Shown: piece by piece, positions 8,278-16,907 of the stretch
How positions within the stretch are numbered: position 1 is the first letter of the stretch
How the letters are laid out: each line of letters begins with the position of its first letter
From: Butyrivibrio sp.
GTDB taxonomy: Bacteria > Bacillota > Clostridia > Lachnospirales > Lachnospiraceae
Reading direction: 5' to 3'
NCBI GenBank assembly: GCA_015056585.1
Contig: SVFZ01000014.1
Coordinates: 1 to 35,608 of the forward strand
Length of the DNA: 35,608 nt
Made by a program: the position numbers and the translations under genes
The notes under the pieces: generated by a model
Seen by the model: only the letters and a program-made list of their open reading frames with translations
What the model was told of the DNA's origin: nothing
Databases searched by the model: none

Positions 8278-8466
8278 CATCATTTTATGATGATATACGA
8301 ATTGCTCCATGACTACGTCATTTTCGCAATTCTACAAACATTCGGAAACCGCAAATTTACTACGTAAATTGCTAATTCCTCATATTTGTTCGGGTCATAA
8401 AGTCAAAATGCTTAACATGCGAGCATGTACGCATTTCTGACTTATGACACCTATATCATTTGATAT
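8278..8466 (+). repeat. Array of five stem-loops between permease and binding-protein genes
   Basis: Five consecutive hairpins fill most of this spacer. (1) CATCAT (8278-8283) pairs with ATGATG (8287-8292). (2) GAATTGC (8299-8305) pairs with GCAATTC (8326-8332), enclosing ATGAC/GTCAT with a TAC loop. (3) ACAAA (8335-8339) to TTTGT (8385-8389) encloses GGAA/TTCC and a GCAAATTTAC stem, again with a TAC loop. (4) GTCATAA (8394-8400) pairs with TTATGAC (8442-8448), enclosing ACATGC/GCATGT. (5) ATATCA (8453-8458) pairs with TGATAT (8461-8466). There is no T-run for termination. A likely role is mRNA processing or 3'-end protection that sets the permease to binding-protein ratio. A dispersed REP/MITE-like element is an alternative. 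Confidence 0.7.
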
Positions 8467-8524
8467 TCAGCCAATAGGGGCATGAATATAAAAAATCAAA
8501 CACTTTTTAAAAGGGAGGCAAAAA

Positions 8525-10108
8525 ATGAAGAAAAAAGTTATTTCTACGCTTATGGCAACAGCAATGACTCTTTCATTGCTCGCCGGTTGTGGAAGCTCAA
8601 GCGCTCCTGCAACAACAACTACTGACAGCAGCGCAACAGAGCCTGCTACAACAACTGATGCAGCTCCTGCATCAACAGACACAGCAGCAGACACAGCTGC
8701 ATCAACAGATACAGCTGCAGCAGGTGACGCTGTAACAATCAACCTTTACAGATGCTCATTCAACGTTGCTAACCCTGATTCAGCTCAGGTTAAGAAGGTT
8801 CAGGATGCAATCAACGAATACATCAAGGACAAGATCAACGTTCAGATCAACCTTACAGATATCGGATCCGGTGAGTACACAGAGAAGGCTAACCTTGCAC
8901 TTGCAAACAATGAGATCAACCTTCTTTGGACAGCTTCATGGGAAGGCACAATCGGAACTAATGATCTTTATCCTCAGAAGGCTGTATATGACCTTACAGA
9001 CCTCGTTGAGGGATCAACACTTTATGGCTCAATGGCAGAAGGCCAGTGGGAAGCAGCTAAATATGACGGCAAGATCTACTTCGTACCTGTATATAAGGAC
9101 AACGTAGAAGGCTATGACTTCATGTTCCGTAAAGATGTAGTTGATGCTCATGGTTGGGACATCACATCTGTTAAGAAGCTTGCTGATCTTGAGCCAATGC
9201 TTGCTGATGCTAAGGCTGATGGACTTAAGTATCCTTTCCTTACACAGAAGACAGCTATGTTCTACAGATGGTACATCGACAGCTTTGATTTCTTCACAGC
9301 TGATGCCGGTGCAAACTTTGTAGCAGTTGACAGAAAGACAGACGAAGTTGTAGATACAATCCTTACACCTGAGTACCTTGAGTTCGCTAAGCTTATGGCT
9401 GACTGGGCTGAAAAAGGATACATCTCAGAGGATGATGCTACAAAGACAACTAACGATCAGACAACACAGACACAGGATTGGGCTGTAACATGGTGGACAG
9501 ATATCCCTGTTAACGATGAAGCTAATGCTCGTTATGGTCAGGATGTTGTAATGCAGCCTGCAACAAGCAGATGGGCTCACTCAACATCAGCTCTTGGTTC
9601 TTGCTACTGCGTAACAGCAAACTCAACACCTGAGCAGGCTCAGGCTTGTGTAGATTTCCTTGGACTTCTTTACACAGATTCAACACTTGCTGATATCTAT
9701 ACATTCGGTATCGAGGGTGAGGACTTCACATATGATGAGAATCACCAGGTAGTACAGAATTCTGATAAGTACAACCACTCAATGTGGGAGTCAGCTAACG
9801 CTACAATCGTAACTCCTCTTTCAAACGAGCCGGCTAACAAGGCTGAACTTTACGATGCATTCAACAGCGGAGCTAACACATCTTCAGCTGCAGGCTTCAG
9901 ATTTGATAAGACTCCTGTTGAGGCTCAGTACACAGCTTGCGCTAACGTTGCAGGTGAGTATGGATTCGCTCTTGAGAACGGCGGTGTTGCTTCTGCAGAC
10001 GTTGAGTCTACAATCGAAGCATATCAGGCAGCTCTTGACGGTGCCGGATACCAGGAAGTTCTTGCTGAGTTCCAGAAGCAGTATGATGATTGGAAGGCAA
10101 GCAAGTAA
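8525..10108 (+). CDS. Extracellular sugar-binding lipoprotein of ABC importer
   Basis: This 527-residue protein has a lipoprotein signal peptide: a Lys-rich start, a hydrophobic core and the lipobox LLAGC with lipidated Cys22. A Thr/Ala/Ser-rich linker of about 45 residues follows, then a family 1 extracellular solute-binding fold of the LipO/LplA type. The C-terminal FGIEGEDFTYDENHQVV pattern is typical of the LipO/LplA branch. It is anchored outside the membrane and hands its sugar to the two permeases encoded upstream. The start at 8525 has AAGGGAGG at good spacing. Codon choice is strongly biased (CTT, AAC, ACA, GCT), suggesting high expression. Cellobiose or cellodextrin as ligand is inferred from GH94. 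A hairpin at 10238-10267 probably ends the operon. Confidence 0.93.
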   Translation: MKKKVISTLMATAMTLSLLAGCGSSSAPATTTTDSSATEPATTTDAAPASTDTAADTAASTDTAAAGDAVTINLYRCSFNVANPDSAQVKKVQDAINEYIKDKINVQINLTDIGSGEYTEKANLALANNEINLLWTASWEGTIGTNDLYPQKAVYDLTDLVEGSTLYGSMAEGQWEAAKYDGKIYFVPVYKDNVEGYDFMFRKDVVDAHGWDITSVKKLADLEPMLADAKADGLKYPFLTQKTAMFYRWYIDSFDFFTADAGANFVAVDRKTDEVVDTILTPEYLEFAKLMADWAEKGYISEDDATKTTNDQTTQTQDWAVTWWTDIPVNDEANARYGQDVVMQPATSRWAHSTSALGSCYCVTANSTPEQAQACVDFLGLLYTDSTLADIYTFGIEGEDFTYDENHQVVQNSDKYNHSMWESANATIVTPLSNEPANKAELYDAFNSGANTSSAAGFRFDKTPVEAQYTACANVAGEYGFALENGGVASADVESTIEAYQAALDGAGYQEVLAEFQKQYDDWKASK

Positions 10109-10237
10109 TTCTATAAGTTAATATCGAATTATAATCGGATCAGAAGTATTGGAACTATTTAATTAGTTATCCTCCTTTCTTTATTCTGGCCATACCTCCA
10201 GGATAAAGGTTACTCTTTCCTTTTATAAGCGTTATGG

Positions 10238-10267
10238 AAGCCATGGCATTCCCCGATGCCATGGCTT
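10238..10267 (+). terminator. Probable terminator of the ABC operon
   Basis: AAGCCATGGCAT (10238-10249) pairs with 10256-10267, a perfect 12-base stem with a 6-base loop. The T-run is short (TTTCG), so termination efficiency is uncertain. It lies 130 bases after the binding-protein stop. The stretch 10109-10237 shows no gene. Confidence 0.6.
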
Positions 10268-10359
10268 TCGTGCGTAAACAGTATCTTCCGGGAAATATTA
10301 CAGGCAAAAAAGTTACAAATAATTTGTGAATATTACATGTATTTTATGCACTTTTATGA

Positions 10360-10388
10360 TTGCCTTTATAACTTTACTGTGCTAAAAT
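10360..10388 (+). promoter_or_regulatory. Promoter of the pheB-hom-aspartokinase operon
   Basis: TTGCCT (10360-10365) and TAAAAT (10383-10388) are 17 bases apart. Transcription should begin near 10395, giving a leader of about 108 bases before pheB. Confidence 0.65.
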
Positions 10389-10399
10389 CTTTCCATCGA

Positions 10400-10488
10400 G
10401 CACAAATGTCTGTGCATCGCGGACACAACAAACGTGATGATGCCGCGATTTTACGCCATATAAGTACAAATGTCCGCACTAAGAGGAC
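10400..10488 (+). promoter_or_regulatory. Candidate attenuator leader of the homoserine operon
   Basis: Several pairings compete. ATCGCGG (10416-10422) can pair with CCGCGAT (10443-10449), followed by TTT. The overlapping GCGGACA (10419-10425) can instead pair with TGTCCGC (10471-10477). GTCC (10472-10475) can pair with GGAC (10485-10488) just before pheB. ACAAATGTC is directly repeated (10402-10410, 10466-10474). A 29-codon open frame from 10407 to 10495 ends with three Thr codons in its last nine, but lacks a good ribosome site. It resembles an attenuator but is unproven; no T-box or known riboswitch motif was seen. Confidence 0.35.
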
Positions 10489-10502
10489 TTGGTGAGAAAA
10501 AC

Positions 10503-10958
10503 ATGGATCAGGATACAGGATATTATGTTATAAAAAAGCAAGCGGTGCCTGAGGTACTTCTAAAGGTTGTAGAAGCCAAGAAGCTTTTGGAATCAGGCAG
10601 GGTCAAGACGGCAGCAGAGGCAGCAGCCAGGCTTGGCATCAGCCGCAGTTCTTTTTATAAATACAAGGAAGATATATACGAATTCCACGACAGTTTGCAG
10701 GGGACGACCCTTACGCTGACTTTCCAGATGAATGATGAGGTTGGGCTTTTGTCCTACGTCCTTAATCTTATAGCAGACTTTGGAGCGAATATTCTTACTA
10801 TTCATCAGTCCATTCCGCTGAACGGAGTGGCATCTTTATCAATTACCATTCAGGTTCTGCCGACAACAAGAGATATCATGGAGATGATCTCCAGGATGGA
10901 GAAAGTTGAAGGCGTGCACAAGGTTCATATTACAGGACGCAGCGCAACGCTGACCTGA
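10503..10958 (+). CDS. pheB: ACT domain-containing protein, PheB (UPF0735) family
   Basis: This 151-residue protein resembles Bacillus PheB. The N-terminal helical/HTH-like part reads YYVIKKQAVPEVLLKVVEAK, with ARLGISRSSFYKYKEDIYEF (about residues 43-62), and an ACT domain fills residues 70-147. ACT domains bind amino acids. PheB-type proteins sit beside homoserine dehydrogenase or prephenate dehydratase genes, and their exact role is unclear. An upstream in-frame ATG at 10470 would add 11 residues unlike the family. The ATG at 10503 has GGTGAG six bases away and matches the family start, so it is preferred. It is the first gene of the operon with hom, 73 bases downstream. Confidence 0.92.
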   Translation: MDQDTGYYVIKKQAVPEVLLKVVEAKKLLESGRVKTAAEAAARLGISRSSFYKYKEDIYEFHDSLQGTTLTLTFQMNDEVGLLSYVLNLIADFGANILTIHQSIPLNGVASLSITIQVLPTTRDIMEMISRMEKVEGVHKVHITGRSATLT

Positions 10959-11031
10959 TATATAAATAAGAGATTATAAACAGCCCTGAAAATATAAGAG
11001 CGGTCAAAAAGAGCGCGAATCGGAGGATAAA

Positions 11032-12240
11032 ATGGCAAAGGTAGCAGTTTTGGGATATGGTACAGTTGGAAGCGGCGTTGTGGAAGTTCTTGATACAAAC
11101 GCACAGGAAGTTACAAACAGCGCAGGAGAGGCGCTGGAAGTCAAATACATTCTCGATCTTCGTGATTTCCCCGGAGACAAGCATGAGGCGCAGGTTGTTC
11201 ATGACATCAATGTGATCCTTGATGACCCGGAAGTCGAAGTTATCTGCGAGACAATGGGCGGAATTGAGCCTGCTTTTTCTTTTGAAAAGAGCGCCCTTGA
11301 AAGGGGAAAGAGTGTATGTACCTCCAACAAGGAGCTGGTAGCGGCTCATGGACCTGAACTTGTGGAGCTTGCAAAGCAGAACGGAGTAAGCTACCTTTTT
11401 GAAGCAAGTGTCGGCGGTGGAATTCCTGTTCTTCGTTCACTGAATGATTCTCTTAAGCATGAGAAGGTAGATTCCATTACAGGTATCTTAAATGGCACTA
11501 CAAACTATATTTTGACGAAGATGGACAAAGAGGGCCTGGGATTTGCCACTGTTCTTAAAAAAGCGCAGGAAAAGGGCTATGCTGAGCGAAATCCTGAGGC
11601 TGATGTAGAAGGGTATGATGCCTGCCGTAAGATCGCAATCCTTGCAAGCCTTATGAGTGGCAAGCATGTAAATTATGAGGATATCTATACGGAAGGTATT
11701 TCCAAAATCAGTATTGAGGACTTTGCTTATGCCAGAAAAATGGGCATGGCAATCAAGCTCCTTGGCATGTGCAAGAGAAATCAGAACGGATTCTTTACAA
11801 TGGTTTCACCGTTCATGATTCCTTTGGAAAATCCTCTTGCCAACGTAAACGGAGTGTTTAACGCAATCAACATTCACGGAAATATGCTCGGCGATGTAAT
11901 GTTCTACGGAAAAGGTGCCGGCAAGAATGCTACAGCAAGCGCAGTTGTTGCTGATGTCATCGATATTGTGAAACACAAAGGTAAACATATAGATGTAAAT
12001 ATGAAGTCCGAAAAGGCTGAGCTTTCACCTAAAGATAATGCTGTAAGAAGCTTTTTTGTACGAGTTCCCAAGGATCAGACTGATAAGGCAAAAGAGATAT
12101 TCGGCAGCAAGATCGAGATGGTAGACGGGGGCGAGGAAAATCATGAGTTCGCTTTTGTTACAGATATGATCTCCGAAAAAGACTTTGAAGAACGTCTCCG
12201 GAAACTGGATTGTGTAAAAGGCTATATCCGTCTTTATTAA
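11032..12240 (+). CDS. hom: Homoserine dehydrogenase
   Basis: This 402-residue enzyme reduces aspartate semialdehyde to homoserine with NAD(P)H, the branch point to threonine and methionine. Seen in order: the Rossmann motif VAVLGYGTVGSG (about 3-14), the catalytic-domain motif ILNGTTNYILTKM, and the homoserine dehydrogenase signature KGYAERNPEADVEGYD (about 183-198). The last 70 or so residues (from AVRSFFVRVP) look like a short ACT-type regulatory domain, which in Bacillus-type enzymes mediates threonine inhibition. The start has CGGAGG at normal spacing. Length is slightly under the 430 residues typical of the Bacillus enzyme. It lies between pheB and aspartokinase in one operon. Confidence 0.95.
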   Translation: MAKVAVLGYGTVGSGVVEVLDTNAQEVTNSAGEALEVKYILDLRDFPGDKHEAQVVHDINVILDDPEVEVICETMGGIEPAFSFEKSALERGKSVCTSNKELVAAHGPELVELAKQNGVSYLFEASVGGGIPVLRSLNDSLKHEKVDSITGILNGTTNYILTKMDKEGLGFATVLKKAQEKGYAERNPEADVEGYDACRKIAILASLMSGKHVNYEDIYTEGISKISIEDFAYARKMGMAIKLLGMCKRNQNGFFTMVSPFMIPLENPLANVNGVFNAINIHGNMLGDVMFYGKGAGKNATASAVVADVIDIVKHKGKHIDVNMKSEKAELSPKDNAVRSFFVRVPKDQTDKAKEIFGSKIEMVDGGEENHEFAFVTDMISEKDFEERLRKLDCVKGYIRLY

Positions 12241-12336
12241 GACAGGGGTATGGACTAAGCATTTGAAGATTTTATGCTTGTCAGGTAGTAATGGCATGAG
12301 CATTAAAATATCATAATTATCAGGAAGGAAAGTATC

Positions 12337-13656
12337 ATGAAAAAGGTAGTCAAATTCGGTGGCAGTTCCCTTGCCAGCGCAGAACAGTTCAAAAAGGTCG
12401 GCGAGATCATCAGGCAGGATCCGGACAGAAGCTATGTAGTGCCATCTGCACCCGGAAAAAGAAATTCCAAGGACACAAAGGTTACGGATATGCTCTACAA
12501 GACCTATGCCCTGGCTGAAGCGGGAAAAGATTTTTCCAAGCAGCTTAGCGATATTAAGGCCCGCTACGATGAGATAATAAAGGGACTTAAACTCAAGCTT
12601 TCACTTGCCGATGAGTTCAAGGAAATTGAGAAGAACTTCAAGGCAAAGGCCGGAACAGATTATGCTGCAAGCCGTGGAGAATACCTTAACGGAATCATTA
12701 TGGCTGCATATCTGGGGTTTGAGTTCATCGATTCGGCTACCGTTGTATTTTTTGACAAGAACGGCGATTTTGATGCTGAGAAGACCAATAAATATATGGC
12801 CAGGAAACTTGAAAAGACTCCAAAGGCGGTTGTACCGGGATTCTACGGTGCATATCCTGATGGAAGGATCAAGACATTTTCAAGAGGCGGTTCTGATATA
12901 ACAGGATCAATCGTTTCAAGAGCTATTAAGGCAGATGTATATGAGAACTGGACGGATGTTTCCGGATTCCTTGTGGCAGATCCAAGAATTATCGACAAGC
13001 CACCGCACATCGAGACCATTACCTATACAGAACTTCGAGAGCTTGCATACATGGGAGCGGGAGTTCTTCACGAGGACGCTATCTTCCCTGTAAGAAAAGA
13101 GGGAATACCGATCAATATCAGGAACACCAACAAGCCTGATGATCCGGGCACATGGATTGTTGAATCCACAGCCAAGAAGTCTAAGTATGTTATCACAGGA
13201 ATTGCCGGAAAAAAAGGATTTTGCTGTGTGAATGTGCTTAAGGATCAGATGAATTCCGAGATTGGATTTGTCAGAAAGATCCTTCAGGCTTTCGAGGATC
13301 AGAATATCTCCATTGAGCATGTTCCTTCAGGAATCGACACCATGACTGTATTTGTGCAGCAGGACGAGTTTATTGAGAAAGAGCAGGCTGTAGTTTCAGA
13401 AATCCACAGGCTTGCCCATCCTGATATGCTTGAGATCGAATCAGACCTGGCTCTAATCGCAGTTGTTGGTCGAGGCATGAAGTCAACACGCGGTACTGCA
13501 GGAAGAATCTTCTCCGCGCTTGCACATGCCAGCGTTAACGTAAGAATGATCGATCAGGGATCCAGTGAGCTTAATATCATCATCGGTGTTGAGACCAGGG
13601 ATTTCGAGAAGGCTATCCGCGCAATCTATGATATTTTCGTAACTACACAGATGTAA
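12337..13656 (+). CDS. Aspartate kinase, YclM/ThrD-like
   Basis: This 439-residue enzyme phosphorylates aspartate, the first step of the lysine/threonine/methionine pathway. The N-terminal kinase motif is VVKFGGSSLASAEQF (residues 4-18), followed by the nucleotide-loop motif SAPGKRNSKDTKVTD and the substrate-binding stretch FSRGGSDITGSI. The C-terminal third holds two ACT domains (for example IEHVPSGIDTMTVFV and VNVRMIDQGSSELNII). By eye it is closest to the Bacillus YclM/ThrD (aspartokinase III) type, which is threonine-sensitive. That fits its place after hom, but the effector is inferred. The start has GGAAGG upstream. The 96-base gap to hom contains no terminator, and a bidirectional terminator follows the stop. 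Confidence 0.94.
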   Translation: MKKVVKFGGSSLASAEQFKKVGEIIRQDPDRSYVVPSAPGKRNSKDTKVTDMLYKTYALAEAGKDFSKQLSDIKARYDEIIKGLKLKLSLADEFKEIEKNFKAKAGTDYAASRGEYLNGIIMAAYLGFEFIDSATVVFFDKNGDFDAEKTNKYMARKLEKTPKAVVPGFYGAYPDGRIKTFSRGGSDITGSIVSRAIKADVYENWTDVSGFLVADPRIIDKPPHIETITYTELRELAYMGAGVLHEDAIFPVRKEGIPINIRNTNKPDDPGTWIVESTAKKSKYVITGIAGKKGFCCVNVLKDQMNSEIGFVRKILQAFEDQNISIEHVPSGIDTMTVFVQQDEFIEKEQAVVSEIHRLAHPDMLEIESDLALIAVVGRGMKSTRGTAGRIFSALAHASVNVRMIDQGSSELNIIIGVETRDFEKAIRAIYDIFVTTQM

Positions 13657-13666
13657 GATAGAATAA

Positions 13667-13709
13667 AAAGGACCCATAATCCACAGAAAATGTGAAAAAT
13701 GGGTCCTTT
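13667..13709. terminator. Bidirectional terminator after aspartokinase
   Basis: AAAGGACCCAT (13667-13677) pairs perfectly with ATGGGTCCTTT (13699-13709). T-runs follow on the plus strand (GTTTTTATT) and on the minus strand. It ends both the aspartokinase operon and the convergent gene at 13714-14514. Confidence 0.88.
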
Positions 13710-13713
13710 GTTT

Positions 13714-14514
13714 TTATTCTCCGAGCAAAAAGTGAAGGAAACTTACCGAAATATCCGGACGTGTGGTGTTGATAATGATACCTGCGAAAGGAGTTGCATT
13801 TGCATATGCGCCTGATTCCGAAAGAGCTTTTGAATCATCAACCCTGATACCGACAGGAACAGGAGACTGCATTTTGGCGGGATCGGTGTTTGGCATAGTG
13901 AAGTCTTTGTTGTACTTATCAGCCATTACAGCATATTCATTGGCCGGATCAAATTCACCGGTGCTCACATAATTCTGATATTCATCGGAATTTAAATAGT
14001 CAAGGTAGCCTTGATCCACGTAAAACAGCCTGTCCTCAAGACCTTTAAGCTCATCCTCGGAAAGGACGGTTCTAAGATCAAGGAAGGATTCCTGATTGGC
14101 GTAGTGTGTAAAAAGCTTATCGTCAGCTATCATAACGTCAAGGTCGGAGGCAGCCATGGTGGCCATTATCTTCTGGCTTGTGGCAATCGTAACCTCGTCG
14201 ATGAGATCCAGATTGTAAACTAATGTGGTATCAATATAGCATAACTGATTTGTTGTATCGATACCGGAATAATCTGTAAATTCTTTTTCCAGAATATCCT
14301 GTGCACCGGATGCTGCTGAGTTAATGGCTGCTGCATAAAATCCGTATGGCTTGTTGTTACTGATGTCGTGTATGAGCATTACAAGAAGTATTAACGCGCA
14401 GACACCAACAAGAGTATGAATCTTGTAATATTCCCAGAAATAATCCCATTTGGCTTTAAATCCCTGGCCCTTTAGCTTTTTTCTTTGTTCTCTGATATCT
14501 TCGTTTACTGACAT
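13714..14514 (-). CDS. Unknown membrane-anchored protein
   Basis: I do not recognise this 266-residue protein. It has a charged N-terminal segment (residues 1-31: RKKLKGQGFKAKWDYFWEYY), one clear membrane span at about 32-49 (IHTLVGVCALILLVMLIH), and a soluble part of about 215 residues that should lie outside the cell. That part has no Cys pair, no lipobox and no catalytic motif I can name. Its overall look, with segments such as DLDVMIADDKLFTHYANQESFLDL, faintly recalls a solute-binding fold, but this is a guess. The start at 14514 has TTGGAGG. It is a single gene with its own good promoter, convergent with the aspartokinase operon. Confidence 0.8.
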   Translation of the reverse strand: MSVNEDIREQRKKLKGQGFKAKWDYFWEYYKIHTLVGVCALILLVMLIHDISNNKPYGFYAAAINSAASGAQDILEKEFTDYSGIDTTNQLCYIDTTLVYNLDLIDEVTIATSQKIMATMAASDLDVMIADDKLFTHYANQESFLDLRTVLSEDELKGLEDRLFYVDQGYLDYLNSDEYQNYVSTGEFDPANEYAVMADKYNKDFTMPNTDPAKMQSPVPVGIRVDDSKALSESGAYANATPFAGIIINTTRPDISVSFLHFLLGE

Positions 14515-14565
14515 TTTTCCTCCAAGTTAACAGAAAAATAATATTTATTTGATGATAAAACATAT

Positions 14566-14594
14566 ATAATAAGAATAGGTGCTTTCTGTATCAA
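14566..14594 (-). promoter_or_regulatory. Promoter of the unknown membrane-protein gene
   Basis: On the minus strand TTGATA (14594-14589) and TATTAT (14571-14566) are 17 bases apart. Each differs from consensus by one base. The leader would be about 45 bases. Confidence 0.65.
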
Positions 14595-14670
14595 AAACAT
14601 AATTATCATATTATAAATAATGAGCCCAAAGTGTCAATCGCCATTTCTAAAAAATGTATTAAAAAACACC

Positions 14671-14699
14671 TTGAAAGATTGCTGAAAGCAATATAAAAT
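14671..14699 (+). promoter_or_regulatory. Promoter of the gene at 14778
   Basis: TTGAAA (14671-14676) and TAAAAT (14694-14699) are 17 bases apart. The start would fall near 14706, with a leader of about 70 bases carrying AAGGAGG. Confidence 0.6.
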
Positions 14700-14777
14700 A
14701 GTCCGTAAAAATGGCACTTTGAAATATTCGATTGATGCCGTAAATAATTGCTTAAAGCAAGGAGGTAATTGTTATAC

Positions 14778-15290
14778 ATGGTTAGCGATAACAGTTATGT
14801 AGAATGTCTTGTATCTAGTAAAGCGTCGCCTCTTATGGTTGTTCTTAAGGGAATCACCCTTGCGCTTACTATCGTGTTCTTTATTTCCGCATTTTTATTG
14901 GGCTTTGGACTTGTTGGTATGATTCTTATGATCGCATCAGGCGTTGCATACTATTTTGTATCACTTAATGCCAGTATAGAGTTTGAGTATCAGTACTGTG
15001 ACCGCGAGATTACTGTGGACAAGGTTCTGAACAAGAGCAGACGTAAGAATATCGGCAAGTATGATGTTGGCCGCATTGAGGCAATGGCACCCAGTAAGTC
15101 ATACCATCTTGATGAGTACAAGAACAAGACTTACAAGGTTTTGGATTTCTCTGCAAGAGAGAAGGATCCTCAGCCGGACCCTACTTATACAATATATTAT
15201 GATGGCAAGGAGAAGATAATCTTAGAGCCTACCAAGGAGTTTGTTGAGGCTATCAAGAATGTGGCTCCCCGTAAAGTATTCTTGGACTGA
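14778..15290 (+). CDS. Conserved two-span membrane protein, possibly DUF6106
   Basis: This 170-residue protein starts SDNSYVECLVSSKASP after Met1. It has two adjacent hydrophobic segments at about 18-55 and a cytoplasmic C-terminal domain with FEYQYCDREITVDKVLNKSR, IEAMAPSKSYHLDEY and PRKVF near the end. From memory this resembles DUF6106, a family of about 170 residues common in Lachnospiraceae with no known function; I could not check this. The ATG at 14778 is 12 bases after GGAGG; a TTG at 14769, 3 bases after it, is the alternative and would add three residues. The gene precedes guaB by 105 bases without a clear terminator, so read-through is possible. Confidence 0.82.
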   Translation: MVSDNSYVECLVSSKASPLMVVLKGITLALTIVFFISAFLLGFGLVGMILMIASGVAYYFVSLNASIEFEYQYCDREITVDKVLNKSRRKNIGKYDVGRIEAMAPSKSYHLDEYKNKTYKVLDFSAREKDPQPDPTYTIYYDGKEKIILEPTKEFVEAIKNVAPRKVFLD

Positions 15291-15383
15291 AATGACTATT
15301 GGGGAGTAGTGTTTGGGGATTACGAGAAACCGGTGTGAGGCCATCATAAACTATAATAAGAGGATGGCTGACGAGATTTTTGA

Positions 15384-16853
<1,470 letters not shown>

Positions 16854-16907
16854 TTTGTAAATTTTAACTTGTAGTAAGCGACTTAGGATCTTTCTTGAGG
16901 GGGGAAG

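Noticed and set aside
8278..8292. Terminator after the second permease
   Set aside because: The first hairpin is short with no T-run following, and the binding-protein gene lacks a convincing promoter of its own.
8278..8466. CRISPR-like array
   Set aside because: The units are inverted repeats of different sequence and length, with no constant direct repeat and no cas genes.
10256..10495. 79-codon open frame upstream of pheB
   Set aside because: It begins inside the terminator hairpin and runs through the operon promoter. Only its last 29 codons (from 10407) are considered as a possible leader peptide.
10395..10502. T-box or threonine riboswitch before hom
   Set aside because: No T-box sequence (AGGGTGGNACCGCG) or other known aptamer is seen; only competing stems are present.
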